A DNA stretch of 21,132 nucleotides from Bacillota bacterium (lineage in GTDB: Bacteria; Bacillota; Bacilli; Bacillales_B; DSM-18226): the NCBI GenBank assembly GCA_030705665.1, contig JAUZQA010000008.1:1-21132 (forward strand), given 5' to 3'. Shown one piece after another: positions 14,061-21,132 of this stretch. The notes under the pieces were generated by a model. It saw only the letters and a program-made list of their open reading frames with translations. It made no database searches and was not told the DNA's origin. Numbering within the stretch: position 1 is the first letter of the stretch; every line of letters begins with the position of its first letter. A program made the translations under genes and the position numbers.

Positions 14061-15041
14061 TTAATATACATCCTTTGTGGTAAAGGAAAAGAAAGCAACA
14101 AATATTGCAGCCGACCACCAGACCAACAGGACAACAAGTGAAAAAGATAAGGTCATTCCCTCAATTGGCGGTGAGGTTCCCTTTAAATAATCGGTTAGCC
14201 GCAAATTAACCATAAATAAATATTTAGCTGAATTCCATGAAGAAACCATATTGCTAAGGATCGCCCCAGAAATTAAAGCTGCAAGCATCACTCCCATTCC
14301 TGCTGCTGTACTGCGTATTAAAACTGAAAGCATAAAAGATAACGTACCTACAACGATGGCAACAAACCAAACTAATCCAAAATCCATAAATAAATACTGC
14401 CATGTGTCCAGAAGTTTAACTGCAGAAGTATTTAATCCTGATTCAGTAACAGAAAAACCTGTAAGTATAGGTGCCTGCCAACCTTTATACCCAAAAACGA
14501 TCCCCGATAGTAAATAAGCAAGCAGCCCTGCAATAAAAACGATTAACGATACTGCCAAACAAAGGGTAATATATTTGCTAAAAAGCACCTTCCATCTTCG
14601 AACAGGCCTCGTTAAGAGCAGTTTAATGGATCCCAGGCTATGCTCTGATGAAACAATGTCGCTTGCAATTACCATCACCATTAATGGAATAAAAAGATCG
14701 ATTGAATTTTCCAGAAATATTCGCACAAACGTTGGTGCCCCTGGTTCAGAAGGATTAATATTATGATTAAGATAATATTGCTGCTGCTGCAGAGATATTT
14801 GCAGCTGTTTTTTCCATTCTGCTGAGATTCTGCTAGAGCTCAAGCGGTTTTGAGTATCAATAATTTGTTGTTGAAGAATGGTGTGCCAATCACTAGTCCC
14901 TAATTTTTCTCTTTGGGTTTGAACCGTTTTGTATTGGGCATATGTAAATAAAATAACAAGAACGCCAATAATCAGTGCAATCACAATCAATCTCTTTTTT
15001 GCAATAAGCTTCATCATTTCATTTTCTATCAGCTTAGTCAA
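14061..15041 (-). CDS. ABC-2 type transporter permease
   Basis: 326 residues. One transmembrane helix near the N-terminus (about 17-36) is followed by a long extracytoplasmic loop of about 75 residues rich in Gln/Ser (ILQQQIIDTQNRL, QISLQQQQYYLNHN). Five more segments then occupy the C-terminal two thirds. The cytosolic motif SEHSLGSIKLLLTRPVRRWK is the usual coupling segment of ABC-2 permeases of the BcrB/NatB/gliding-motility type. The start is TTG 15041 with GGGGGG 7 nt upstream, overlapping the ATPase stop by 8 nt, so the pair is translationally coupled. The cargo (peptide, antibiotic or lipid) cannot be inferred. Confidence 0.9.
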   Translation of the reverse strand: MTKLIENEMMKLIAKKRLIVIALIIGVLVILFTYAQYKTVQTQREKLGTSDWHTILQQQIIDTQNRLSSSRISAEWKKQLQISLQQQQYYLNHNINPSEPGAPTFVRIFLENSIDLFIPLMVMVIASDIVSSEHSLGSIKLLLTRPVRRWKVLFSKYITLCLAVSLIVFIAGLLAYLLSGIVFGYKGWQAPILTGFSVTESGLNTSAVKLLDTWQYLFMDFGLVWFVAIVVGTLSFMLSVLIRSTAAGMGVMLAALISGAILSNMVSSWNSAKYLFMVNLRLTDYLKGTSPPIEGMTLSFSLVVLLVWWSAAIFVAFFSFTTKDVY

Positions 15042-15945
15042 TCGTTATCCCCCCCGTAAGCTCGAGAAAGAGCTCCTCTAAAACAGGCAGCTTGCGATTC
15101 ATTTCTGTTATTTCTACGCCCCCGTAAACAAGCTGTTTATTCCATTCTGCGATTTGTGTACCATCATACTCTGTCAAAATCGTTCCATTTTCTTCGACTT
15201 CAACTTTGGTAAGTCTCTCCAAAATTGCTTTACCCTTTTCAAATGGATGTACATGCCATTCTACTCGTTCCCGGTTGGATAGTAAATGTTGGACCGTGTC
15301 AGTTTTAATAATCGTCCCTCTGGTTATAATTGCAACACGATCACAAAGAAGTTGGATTTCACTTAAAAGGTGGCTTGAAACCAATACACTTAGACCTTCC
15401 TGTTCAGCCAGGAACCGAATAAACTGCCTCATCTCACGGATTCCTGCAGGATCTAAGCCATTCGTTGGTTCGTCAAGGATCAAGACCTTAGGATTCCCTA
15501 ACAGAGCTTGGGCAATACCGAGTCTTTGTCTCATCCCGAGCGAATAGGTTTTAACCTTATCATGAATTCTTTCTTTTAAACCTACTAATTCAGTTACCTC
15601 TTGTATTCTTTTCTCGCCAATGCCATCAAGCATCCTCGCAAAATGGAGGAGATTATTCCAGCCTGATAAATAAGGATATAGTTCCGGATTTTCAACAATG
15701 CAGCCAAGGTTTTTCATTGCTTCATAAAAATGTGTTTGAATGTTATAACCACAGATTTTAATGGTTCCGGAGGTTGGTTTAATGAGCCCAACAAGCATCC
15801 GAATGGTGGTGGTTTTTCCTGCACCATTCGGTCCTAAAAATCCAAATACTTCCCCTTCCTTTAACTCGAACGTAATCCCTTTTATTATTTCTTTTTTCCC
15901 GATTACTTTTTTTAAGTTATTTACAGATAATGTGATTTTCTCCAT
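15034..15945 (-). CDS. ABC transporter ATP-binding protein (BcrA/CcmA-like)
   Basis: 303 residues. A full ABC ATPase domain: Walker A GPNGAGKT (about 38-45), Q-loop region IVENPELYPYLSG, signature YSLGMRQRLG (degenerate LSGGQ as in the BcrA family), Walker B VLILDEPTNGLDP, and the switch His in SSHLLSE. The C-terminal extension of about 80 residues (from ITRGTII onward) is typical of drug/bacitracin-type exporters. The start is ATG 15945: AAGGAG 9 nt upstream overlaps the end of the preceding hydrolase gene, whose stop is 13 nt away. It pairs with the permease. Confidence 0.95.
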   Translation of the reverse strand: MEKITLSVNNLKKVIGKKEIIKGITFELKEGEVFGFLGPNGAGKTTTIRMLVGLIKPTSGTIKICGYNIQTHFYEAMKNLGCIVENPELYPYLSGWNNLLHFARMLDGIGEKRIQEVTELVGLKERIHDKVKTYSLGMRQRLGIAQALLGNPKVLILDEPTNGLDPAGIREMRQFIRFLAEQEGLSVLVSSHLLSEIQLLCDRVAIITRGTIIKTDTVQHLLSNRERVEWHVHPFEKGKAILERLTKVEVEENGTILTEYDGTQIAEWNKQLVYGGVEITEMNRKLPVLEELFLELTGGITID

Positions 15946-15958
15946 AAGATCAATCTCC

Positions 15959-16735
15959 TTACCAAGTTGCCAAGGCGGCAACCCGTTCTGCAATTAAGCG
16001 GTAGCCTTTTGAATTTGGATGGAACTTATCAGAATATAAATAATCATTTACCTTTAATTCAAATAAATCAAAGGTTGGAACAAAAACAATCTTAGGAAAA
16101 TCCGCACAAACCTCTGCTGAATCATAGTTCCAGTGACGAACTACTTTAGAAGTCTCTTTTCCCGTACTTAGATTTATAAAAGGATTATAAATACCAACAA
16201 AAAACACATTTGCTGTAGCATTTTCCTTGCGTATTTGCGTAAAAATATTTTTTAGATTATCCAAGTACTTATTCTCTATTGCTAAAATGTTTTCTGAGTT
16301 ATAATCGACTAATCCTTCAGCGCCTCTAAATAAGTCGTTGCCTCCAATTGTAATCAAGATTAAATCGGCGTTTTTCAATTGACGCATTACTTCTGGCTGC
16401 TGCACTTGTTCTCTAAGTTGATTAGATGTCTGACCGTTTATTCCCAGGTTTAATAAACTTGTCTGTTTTGGGGTTCGTTTCTTTAGCTGATCCATAATGT
16501 CACCAACATAGCCCTTGCCAGAATCATCTCCCATGCCTTTTGTTAGTGAATCCCCCAGGGCAACAATGTTCATCGTTTTTTTATTTTCCTTCTTTTGGGA
16601 TGTTTTTTGGACAGGATTGAGTTTAGCTGGTTTCGCAGCATAATATTTATTCATGGTCCAGCCAAGCCCAAAAAGCCAAAGGAAGCATAACAACACTGAA
16701 AAAAGGGTTATCAAACGTATAACGTTTTTATTCAA
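15959..16735 (-). CDS. Membrane-anchored SGNH/GDSL hydrolase
   Basis: About 258 residues. An N-terminal transmembrane anchor (about 8-25, ITLFSVLLCFLWLFGLGW) is followed by a Lys/Pro linker and an extracellular SGNH hydrolase. All four blocks are visible: GDSLTKG (nucleophile Ser), the Gly of LGINGQTS, GGNDLF (Asn), and the catalytic pair in SDKFHPNSKGY (Asp and His). B. subtilis YpmR is a likely relative. Such enzymes deacylate lipids or cell-wall glycans; the substrate is unknown. AAAGGATG lies 6-8 nt before TTG 16735, which I take as the start. ATG 16744 directly abuts the AAAGG and would add three residues. It is the first gene of the hydrolase-ATPase-permease operon. Confidence 0.9.
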   Translation of the reverse strand: MNKNVIRLITLFSVLLCFLWLFGLGWTMNKYYAAKPAKLNPVQKTSQKKENKKTMNIVALGDSLTKGMGDDSGKGYVGDIMDQLKKRTPKQTSLLNLGINGQTSNQLREQVQQPEVMRQLKNADLILITIGGNDLFRGAEGLVDYNSENILAIENKYLDNLKNIFTQIRKENATANVFFVGIYNPFINLSTGKETSKVVRHWNYDSAEVCADFPKIVFVPTFDLFELKVNDYLYSDKFHPNSKGYRLIAERVAALATW

Positions 16736-16821
16736 AAAACTCATCCTTTCAGGCTTTGTCTACTTCCATTTAATCATATTTAAATGGGGATTCAAAATAA
16801 GAAAGGTTATATTTGAAATAA

Positions 16822-16855
16822 AAAAACCGACCTCCAGAGCCGGAAATCGGTTTTT
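16822..16855. terminator. Terminator between hmp and the hydrolase operon
   Basis: AAAAACCGA (16822-16830) pairs with TCGGTTTTT (16847-16855) around a GC-rich 16-nt loop. It has T-runs on both strands and lies just past the hmp stop on the minus strand. Confidence 0.8.
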
Positions 16856-16885
16856 AACCATCATTATTTTTGAAAAATTAAATCT

Positions 16886-18130
16886 TTAGTTCACTGCAGT
16901 CAAATGAGGTTCTTGATTTTCTATCAGGCTTCCCTTTGGTCCAAAAAATTCATAATGGATTCGCTCTTCTGGAACGCCTAACTTCATCAATGAGCCATAA
17001 ATTGCTTTCATAAATGGCTCAGGACCGCAAAAATAATAATCGGCTTTATTGATGGCTGTATTTTGTTTGAGCCATTCTAGAGTCACATATCCCTCGACAT
17101 CAAAGCATTTATTTAAGCGATCCTCTTCTGTCGGTGAGTCATAGAATACAAATGCTTTTATTTTTTCATTTGCTGATATGTCTTCTACTTCATTTCTTAG
17201 GGCATGAACACTGCTGTTTTGTGCTGCATGTATAAATGTTACATCACGCTCTGATTGAACCTCTGATACTGTTTTTAACATACTTAAGATTGGAGTTAAA
17301 CCTACTCCGCCACTTAGCAGCACTATTGGATTTTTACTATCCAAGTCTAAGATGAAATCACCGGCAGGAGCACTGATATTTACAATATCGCCTTCATTTA
17401 TTTGATCATGAAGATAATTTGATACCACTCCATCTGGATTATTTGTTCCCGCCTCACGCTTAACACTAATGCGATAGTAGTCTTTACCAGGGGCATCTGA
17501 CAGACTGTATTGACGAATATGGGTAAACGTTTCTCCATTTATTTCTAATTTTATACTGATGTACTGCCCTGGGGTGAAGCTTGCAATGACTTTGTGATCC
17601 TCTGGTATAAAATAGAATGAAGTAATAACATCACTTTCAATGACCTTTCTGTCAACAATAAAAGGACGATATCCTTCCCAGCCGCCACGTTGATCTGCCG
17701 CTTCAACATACATATTTGTTTCCACACTAATGAAAGCCTCTGCAATAGCATTATAAGCCTCTGCCCAAGCACTGATAATTTCTTCAGTCGCTGCTTCTCC
17801 TAAAACATCCTTTATCGCTAATAAAAGGTGTTTGCCCACAATTGGATAGTGCTCAGGCATAATCCCTAAACTTCTGTGTTTATGGGCAATTTGTTTTACT
17901 ACAGGAACAATTGCTTCGAGATTATCAATGTACATAGCCGCTGAGTAGACTGCACTTGCCAGTGCCCTTTGCTGTCTTCCCTGCTTTTGATTGGCATGGT
18001 TAAAAATATTTAATAATTCTGGATGGTTTTCAAACATTAATTGATAAAATCGTGTTGTAATTTTTTCTCCATGTTGTTCTAATACCGGAACGGTAGATTT
18101 AACAATTTCAATTTGCTTCTGGTTTAACAA
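16886..18130 (-). CDS. hmp: Flavohaemoglobin Hmp (nitric oxide dioxygenase)
   Basis: 414 residues: globin domain (1-140), FAD domain (about 150-260) and NAD(P) domain (about 265-400). It oxidises NO to nitrate with O2 and NAD(P)H. With TTG 18130 as start, the haem-pocket residues fall at canonical numbers: Tyr29 (B10), Gln53 (E7) and proximal His85 (F8, AHKHRSLGI). FAD-binding RQYSLSD, NAD-binding GGVGLTP and CGPEPFM, and the C-terminal YEFFGP are present. The TTG has AAGGAG 8 nt upstream. The GTG at 18139 abuts that site, and B. subtilis Hmp also begins at the TTG position. Regulation is discussed under the upstream promoter. Monocistronic and divergent from the cupredoxin gene. Confidence 0.97.
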   Translation of the reverse strand: MLNQKQIEIVKSTVPVLEQHGEKITTRFYQLMFENHPELLNIFNHANQKQGRQQRALASAVYSAAMYIDNLEAIVPVVKQIAHKHRSLGIMPEHYPIVGKHLLLAIKDVLGEAATEEIISAWAEAYNAIAEAFISVETNMYVEAADQRGGWEGYRPFIVDRKVIESDVITSFYFIPEDHKVIASFTPGQYISIKLEINGETFTHIRQYSLSDAPGKDYYRISVKREAGTNNPDGVVSNYLHDQINEGDIVNISAPAGDFILDLDSKNPIVLLSGGVGLTPILSMLKTVSEVQSERDVTFIHAAQNSSVHALRNEVEDISANEKIKAFVFYDSPTEEDRLNKCFDVEGYVTLEWLKQNTAINKADYYFCGPEPFMKAIYGSLMKLGVPEERIHYEFFGPKGSLIENQEPHLTAVN

Positions 18131-18173
18131 ACTTAACACTCCTTCTTGGGTTTACACTGTTTTAATGGTGTTA

Positions 18174-18215
18174 ATTATATGAAACATTACACAGCAAACA
18201 AGTGATACAAATCAC
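18174..18215 (-). promoter_or_regulatory. hmp promoter with Fnr/Crp-type box at about -41.5
   Basis: On the minus strand TTGTTT (18201-18196), a 16-nt spacer and TATAAT (18179-18174) give a start near 18167. The dyad GTGATTTGTATCAC (18215-18202) matches the Fnr core GTGA-N6-TCAC. Its centre (18208.5) is 41.5 nt upstream, the class-II activator position. No clear NsrR palindrome was seen. Confidence 0.55.
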
Positions 18216-18414
18216 GCTTTTGTTATTTTTTGAAAATATCCTACTTTTTACTTATTTTTCTATAGTAATTATTACATTTAATTATTTTTTCTTGTACTTT
18301 AAGAATTCATGAAACGTTCATAATAAATCTCTAATACATCTTGTTTAAGTTCCACTAAATTATTACATTAATAATGTCCATATATTGTTTTTAATTCAGG
18401 TAAAGGAGAAACTA

Positions 18415-19332
18415 ATGAATACAATTACAATTATTTCAATTGCTGCAGTTTTTATCCTATCTGCATATGTGATCTATCAAGTTGTCCTCCATAAAGAGAA
18501 ACTAACGAATCTAAATGGTGTCGTAATAGCGATGACAACTGCTTCCATGACAGGGATTATTAGCAGCTATATAATAGGGGTTCTTTCAGCAGATCTATTC
18601 CTAGCATGTGGCGCTGGAATGATTATTGGCTTTACGATTGGATTTTTAGGAGGACAGCCAATCGGCATTATGCCTATTTTACTAGGTTCAAGTTCCGGGT
18701 TTATGGGAGGAATTGCAGGGGCCTTGTTAGGAATTAGTATAAAAACGGAAAATCCTTACCTCCTCTTGCTAATTCTCTTAGTCTTTTATGTTATTTTGCT
18801 GTCTCTTGTCATTTTATTCATTCATGTTTTGGCGAACAAAAAATTTACCATTGATACTCGGACCATTTCACCTTTTGCTATTCTATCGGCTGGCGTTGTT
18901 TTGTTATCATTATTTTTATTTCTTTATAGCAGCGACATCATTAAGACAAATGATACTTCAACAACTCAAGAAACCCAAAGTAATGGGGAAAACAGCAATA
19001 CATCAACTGCCAACAATTCAACAAAAGCTTCTACGGCATCAATTGAAGCAGATGTTACAAAAGAAACTGCACCAAAAGTAAAGATAGAGGTTACTCAAAC
19101 AGGGTATTCTCCGAACGTTATTAGAGTAAGAAAGGGAGTTCCAGTGGAACTTGATGTTCATAATCCACTTGAAAATAGCTGTTTATCTACTTTAAACATC
19201 CCGGATTTTAACATGAATAATGTTAATTTAAAGGTGGGAACAACAACCTTAAGCTTTACTCCGTCAAATAGCGGCGAATATACTTTCAGCTGTGGAATGA
19301 ACATGTTTAAGGGAAAAATCATTGTCGAATAA
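18415..19332 (+). CDS. Polytopic membrane protein with C-terminal cupredoxin domain
   Basis: 305 residues. The first 171 residues form about six transmembrane segments, with a glycine-rich pair (IIGFTIGFLGG, GFMGGIAGALLG). A Ser/Thr/Asn/Gln linker follows (about 175-218), then a cupredoxin domain (about 220-305). Likely copper ligands are Cys256 (NSCLSTL), Cys293 and Met297 (FSCGMNMFKG); the IPDFNMN and FKGKIIVE strands are typical of copper-handling cupredoxins found with metal exporters. The domain should face outside and bind or relay copper. AAAGGAG 6-8 nt upstream fixes ATG 18415; an upstream in-frame ATG at 18385 lacks a site. The membrane part resembles no family that I can name. Confidence 0.82.
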   Translation: MNTITIISIAAVFILSAYVIYQVVLHKEKLTNLNGVVIAMTTASMTGIISSYIIGVLSADLFLACGAGMIIGFTIGFLGGQPIGIMPILLGSSSGFMGGIAGALLGISIKTENPYLLLLILLVFYVILLSLVILFIHVLANKKFTIDTRTISPFAILSAGVVLLSLFLFLYSSDIIKTNDTSTTQETQSNGENSNTSTANNSTKASTASIEADVTKETAPKVKIEVTQTGYSPNVIRVRKGVPVELDVHNPLENSCLSTLNIPDFNMNNVNLKVGTTTLSFTPSNSGEYTFSCGMNMFKGKIIVE

Positions 19333-19344
19333 GGGCATAAAAGA

Positions 19345-19385
19345 GGCTCCATACAGTCAATCTCTGACAATATGGAGCCCCTTTT
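19345..19385. terminator. Terminator between cupredoxin gene and kinase operon
   Basis: GGCTCCATA (19345-19353) pairs with TATGGAGCC (19371-19379). An inner GTCA/TGAC stem lies in the loop, and CTTTT follows. Confidence 0.82.
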
Positions 19386-19440
19386 ACTATTAAATGCTCT
19401 CATTCATTTGTTTATGTTTTTTGCGTCTGCTTTTTTACTT

Positions 19441-20700
19441 TCATTTATTTTTTGGAAAAGTAATTTCAAACAGGGTCCCTTTACCAAGACTGCTTGTTAC
19501 CTTGACCTTGCCATGGTGCTTGTCAATGATCCATTTTGCAATTGAAAGTCCCAATCCGGTACCCTCGGCGCCTGTTCTTGATTTATCCCCTTGATAAAAT
19601 CGGTCAAATATTTTTGGAATATCCTTCTCTGTTATACCGATTCCGCTATCTTCTACTTGTAAAATGATAGAAGAGTGGCTTTGACTGCAGGAAAGACGGA
19701 TTTCTCCACCCTCACTTGTAAATTTGATGGCATTATCGAGCAAAATAACGATCAATTGATGTATTCTTTCACGATCCCCCAGAAAGCTAACAGGGTCAGC
19801 AGCATTTAGCACTAATGATTTTTCTTGATATGCAACAATTTCCTCATATTGCTGCATAATTTCCATTAACAACTGATCGACTCTAAATGATTCCTTTTTC
19901 ACTTCAATTTGATCAGAGTCTGATCTAGCAAGTGTCAATAAATTAGTAACAAGCTTAGAAAGTCTTCGTGATTCATTCGAGATTGTAGAAATATCGATAA
20001 TTTTCTCTTTTATCGATGAAGATGGGGAACGAAATAATAGTTCTGTCTTTGCCTGAATAACAGCCAGAGGTGTTCTTAATTCATGCGATGCATCAGAGAC
20101 AAATTGTTGCTGCTTTTGCCAAGCGTTTTTTATAGGTATTAGTGCTCTTCCGGCAAGAAAGTAGCCTGAACCAACTGCACATAAAATACCGATTCCGCAG
20201 CCAATTATCATAATTAACAATAATCTATCCAGTAATTCTCTTTCTGAATTGGTATTTCTGATAACCTGAATAGAAACTTTTCCAATATTGGTATCAACCT
20301 GAACTGCCATATACCGATAAGAATAATCAGCAATATTAATGTCCGTCAGTTTATTGAAATTTTTCGGTTCAACAAGTTTTTCATTACCGACGAAGAGTTC
20401 TGAACCTCTGCTTTGTTCTAATAACTGATGTTTCTTATTCCAGACCAAAATAATAAGCCTAGGGTCTCTTCGCAACGGTGGTAAATTACTATCACCAAGA
20501 TTCTGTCCATCATCAAGTGCTGAATCTTGGCTGGAATTTTGCGTTTGGAAATGACTAATTGTATCCAACAGCGAACGATTAACATCACGATACAACTGGT
20601 TCTGAGTATAAAAATAAATAATTGACCCCATGATACTAATTAATACTATAAATACTATCGAATTAATGAACGTGAGCCGGATATGTGTTTTTTGAAACAT
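19441..20700 (-). CDS. Two-component sensor histidine kinase
   Basis: 419 residues. Two transmembrane helices (about 8-30 and 160-183) flank an extracytoplasmic sensor domain of about 130 residues with no recognised fold. A short linker leads to the HisKA domain with phospho-acceptor His206 (SDASHELRTPLAVIQ) and to the ATPase domain: N box LLDNAIKF, G1 DSGIGI, F box IFDRFYQ, G2 GTGLGLSIA. It belongs to the large HPK1/EnvZ-type class; the nearest B. subtilis pairs are of YkoGH/PhoPR style, but the signal cannot be told. AAAGGAG lies just upstream of ATG 20700. It follows the response regulator after 11 nt. Confidence 0.95.
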   Translation of the reverse strand: MFQKTHIRLTFINSIVFIVLISIMGSIIYFYTQNQLYRDVNRSLLDTISHFQTQNSSQDSALDDGQNLGDSNLPPLRRDPRLIILVWNKKHQLLEQSRGSELFVGNEKLVEPKNFNKLTDINIADYSYRYMAVQVDTNIGKVSIQVIRNTNSERELLDRLLLIMIIGCGIGILCAVGSGYFLAGRALIPIKNAWQKQQQFVSDASHELRTPLAVIQAKTELLFRSPSSSIKEKIIDISTISNESRRLSKLVTNLLTLARSDSDQIEVKKESFRVDQLLMEIMQQYEEIVAYQEKSLVLNAADPVSFLGDRERIHQLIVILLDNAIKFTSEGGEIRLSCSQSHSSIILQVEDSGIGITEKDIPKIFDRFYQGDKSRTGAEGTGLGLSIAKWIIDKHHGKVKVTSSLGKGTLFEITFPKNK

Positions 20701-20711
20701 GGTCTGCTCCT

Positions 20712-21132
20712 TTATTCATCGATTAGCATGTACCCTACACCACGGATGGTTTTTATATCAGCATGGTATCCATACGGCTCTAATTTTTTTCGGAGATGAT
20801 GCATGAATACCTCTACTATTGCGATAGTCGTATCTGAATCGAATCCCCAAACGCGGTCATAGATTTGTTCCTTTGTTAAAATCGCACCTTTATTTTGAAT
20901 TAAGTATTCTAAAAGCTCATATTGTTTAGCCGTAAGCTTAATAGAGGCCCCATCAACCAGGACGTCCCGCTCTTTCCCTAACAATTCAATCCCCCGATAC
21001 TGAATTGTTTGACTTGTTGTTAAACTTCCACTTCTTCTCAATAATGCTCTGATCCTTGCTTTCAATTCAGCAGCTTGAAAGGGTTTCGTTAAATAATCAT
21101 CCCCACCGCTATCTAAGCCCATCACACGGTCT
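20712..21132 (-). CDS. OmpR/PhoB-family response regulator (N-terminus outside window)
   Basis: The right edge of the window cuts the gene; 139 full codons are visible, and the frame stays open past 21131 (…DRVMGLDSGGDDYLTKPF). The end of the receiver domain shows the conserved Lys of YLTKPF. The phospho-acceptor Asp lies outside the window. A complete winged-helix DNA-binding domain follows (about the last 100 residues: LTAKQYELLEYLI, ILTKEQIYDRVWG, recognition helix VEVFMHHLRKKLE, wing IKTIRGVGYML). It pairs with the downstream kinase, which it precedes by 11 nt. Confidence 0.95.
   Translation of the reverse strand, partial: DRVMGLDSGGDDYLTKPFQAAELKARIRALLRRSGSLTTSQTIQYRGIELLGKERDVLVDGASIKLTAKQYELLEYLIQNKGAILTKEQIYDRVWGFDSDTTIAIVEVFMHHLRKKLEPYGYHADIKTIRGVGYMLIDE

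Noticed and set aside
18359..18375. ATTATTA/TAATAAT palindrome before the cupredoxin gene
   Set aside because: Composed only of A/T in both arms and so likely fortuitous; it resembles no operator consensus closely.

Overview
The window looks like chromosomal DNA of a low-GC, aerobic Bacillaceae species (Bacillus/Neobacillus type). The basis is AT-rich sequence, strong AGGAGG-type ribosome sites, frequent TTG/GTG starts, a complete dltXABCD operon, a flavohaemoglobin that matches Bacillus Hmp residue by residue, and a LysM-NlpC/P60 cell-wall hydrolase. I see no transposase, phage gene, tRNA, rRNA or CRISPR array.

Layout. 1-98 is the tail of an unidentified gene. 173-976 (-) is a secreted two-LysM/NlpC-P60 endopeptidase. 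1410-2585 (+) is a radical SAM/SPASM protein with a His-Pro-His N-terminus. 2790-3101 (-) is a small unknown membrane protein, divergent from an M42 aminopeptidase (3342-4391, +). 4431-6327 (-) is a three-gene ECF operon: sigma factor, zinc-finger anti-sigma factor, and a membrane protein with a bactofilin-like exported domain. Divergent from it is dltXABCD (6709-11005, +), which D-alanylates teichoic acids, followed by a lone tatA. 11395-12924 (-) holds a 43-residue protein, a secreted helical protein and a VOC protein, with a candidate small-RNA gene on the + strand at about 12348-12535. 13062-16735 (-) has a CAP-domain lipoprotein, then a SGNH hydrolase / ABC ATPase / ABC permease operon. 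hmp (16886-18130, -) is divergent from a membrane-anchored cupredoxin (18415-19332, +). A two-component system ends the window (-), with the response regulator cut by the window edge.

How parts fit together. The envelope theme is strong: LysM hydrolase, ECF system, dlt operon, TatA, CAP lipoprotein and sensor kinase. A second theme is redox/nitric oxide: hmp has an Fnr/Crp-type dyad centred 41.5 nt upstream of its predicted start. A second, perfect TGTGA-N6-TCACA dyad lies in the leader of the candidate sRNA. That sRNA carries a 13-nt stretch complementary, with one mismatch, to the hmp ribosome-binding site.

Most likely new item: the 12313-12535 unit. It has a promoter, three long hairpins, C/U-rich single strands and an intrinsic terminator, and no convincing ORF. 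All promoter, operator and pairing calls are by eye and need computation or experiment.
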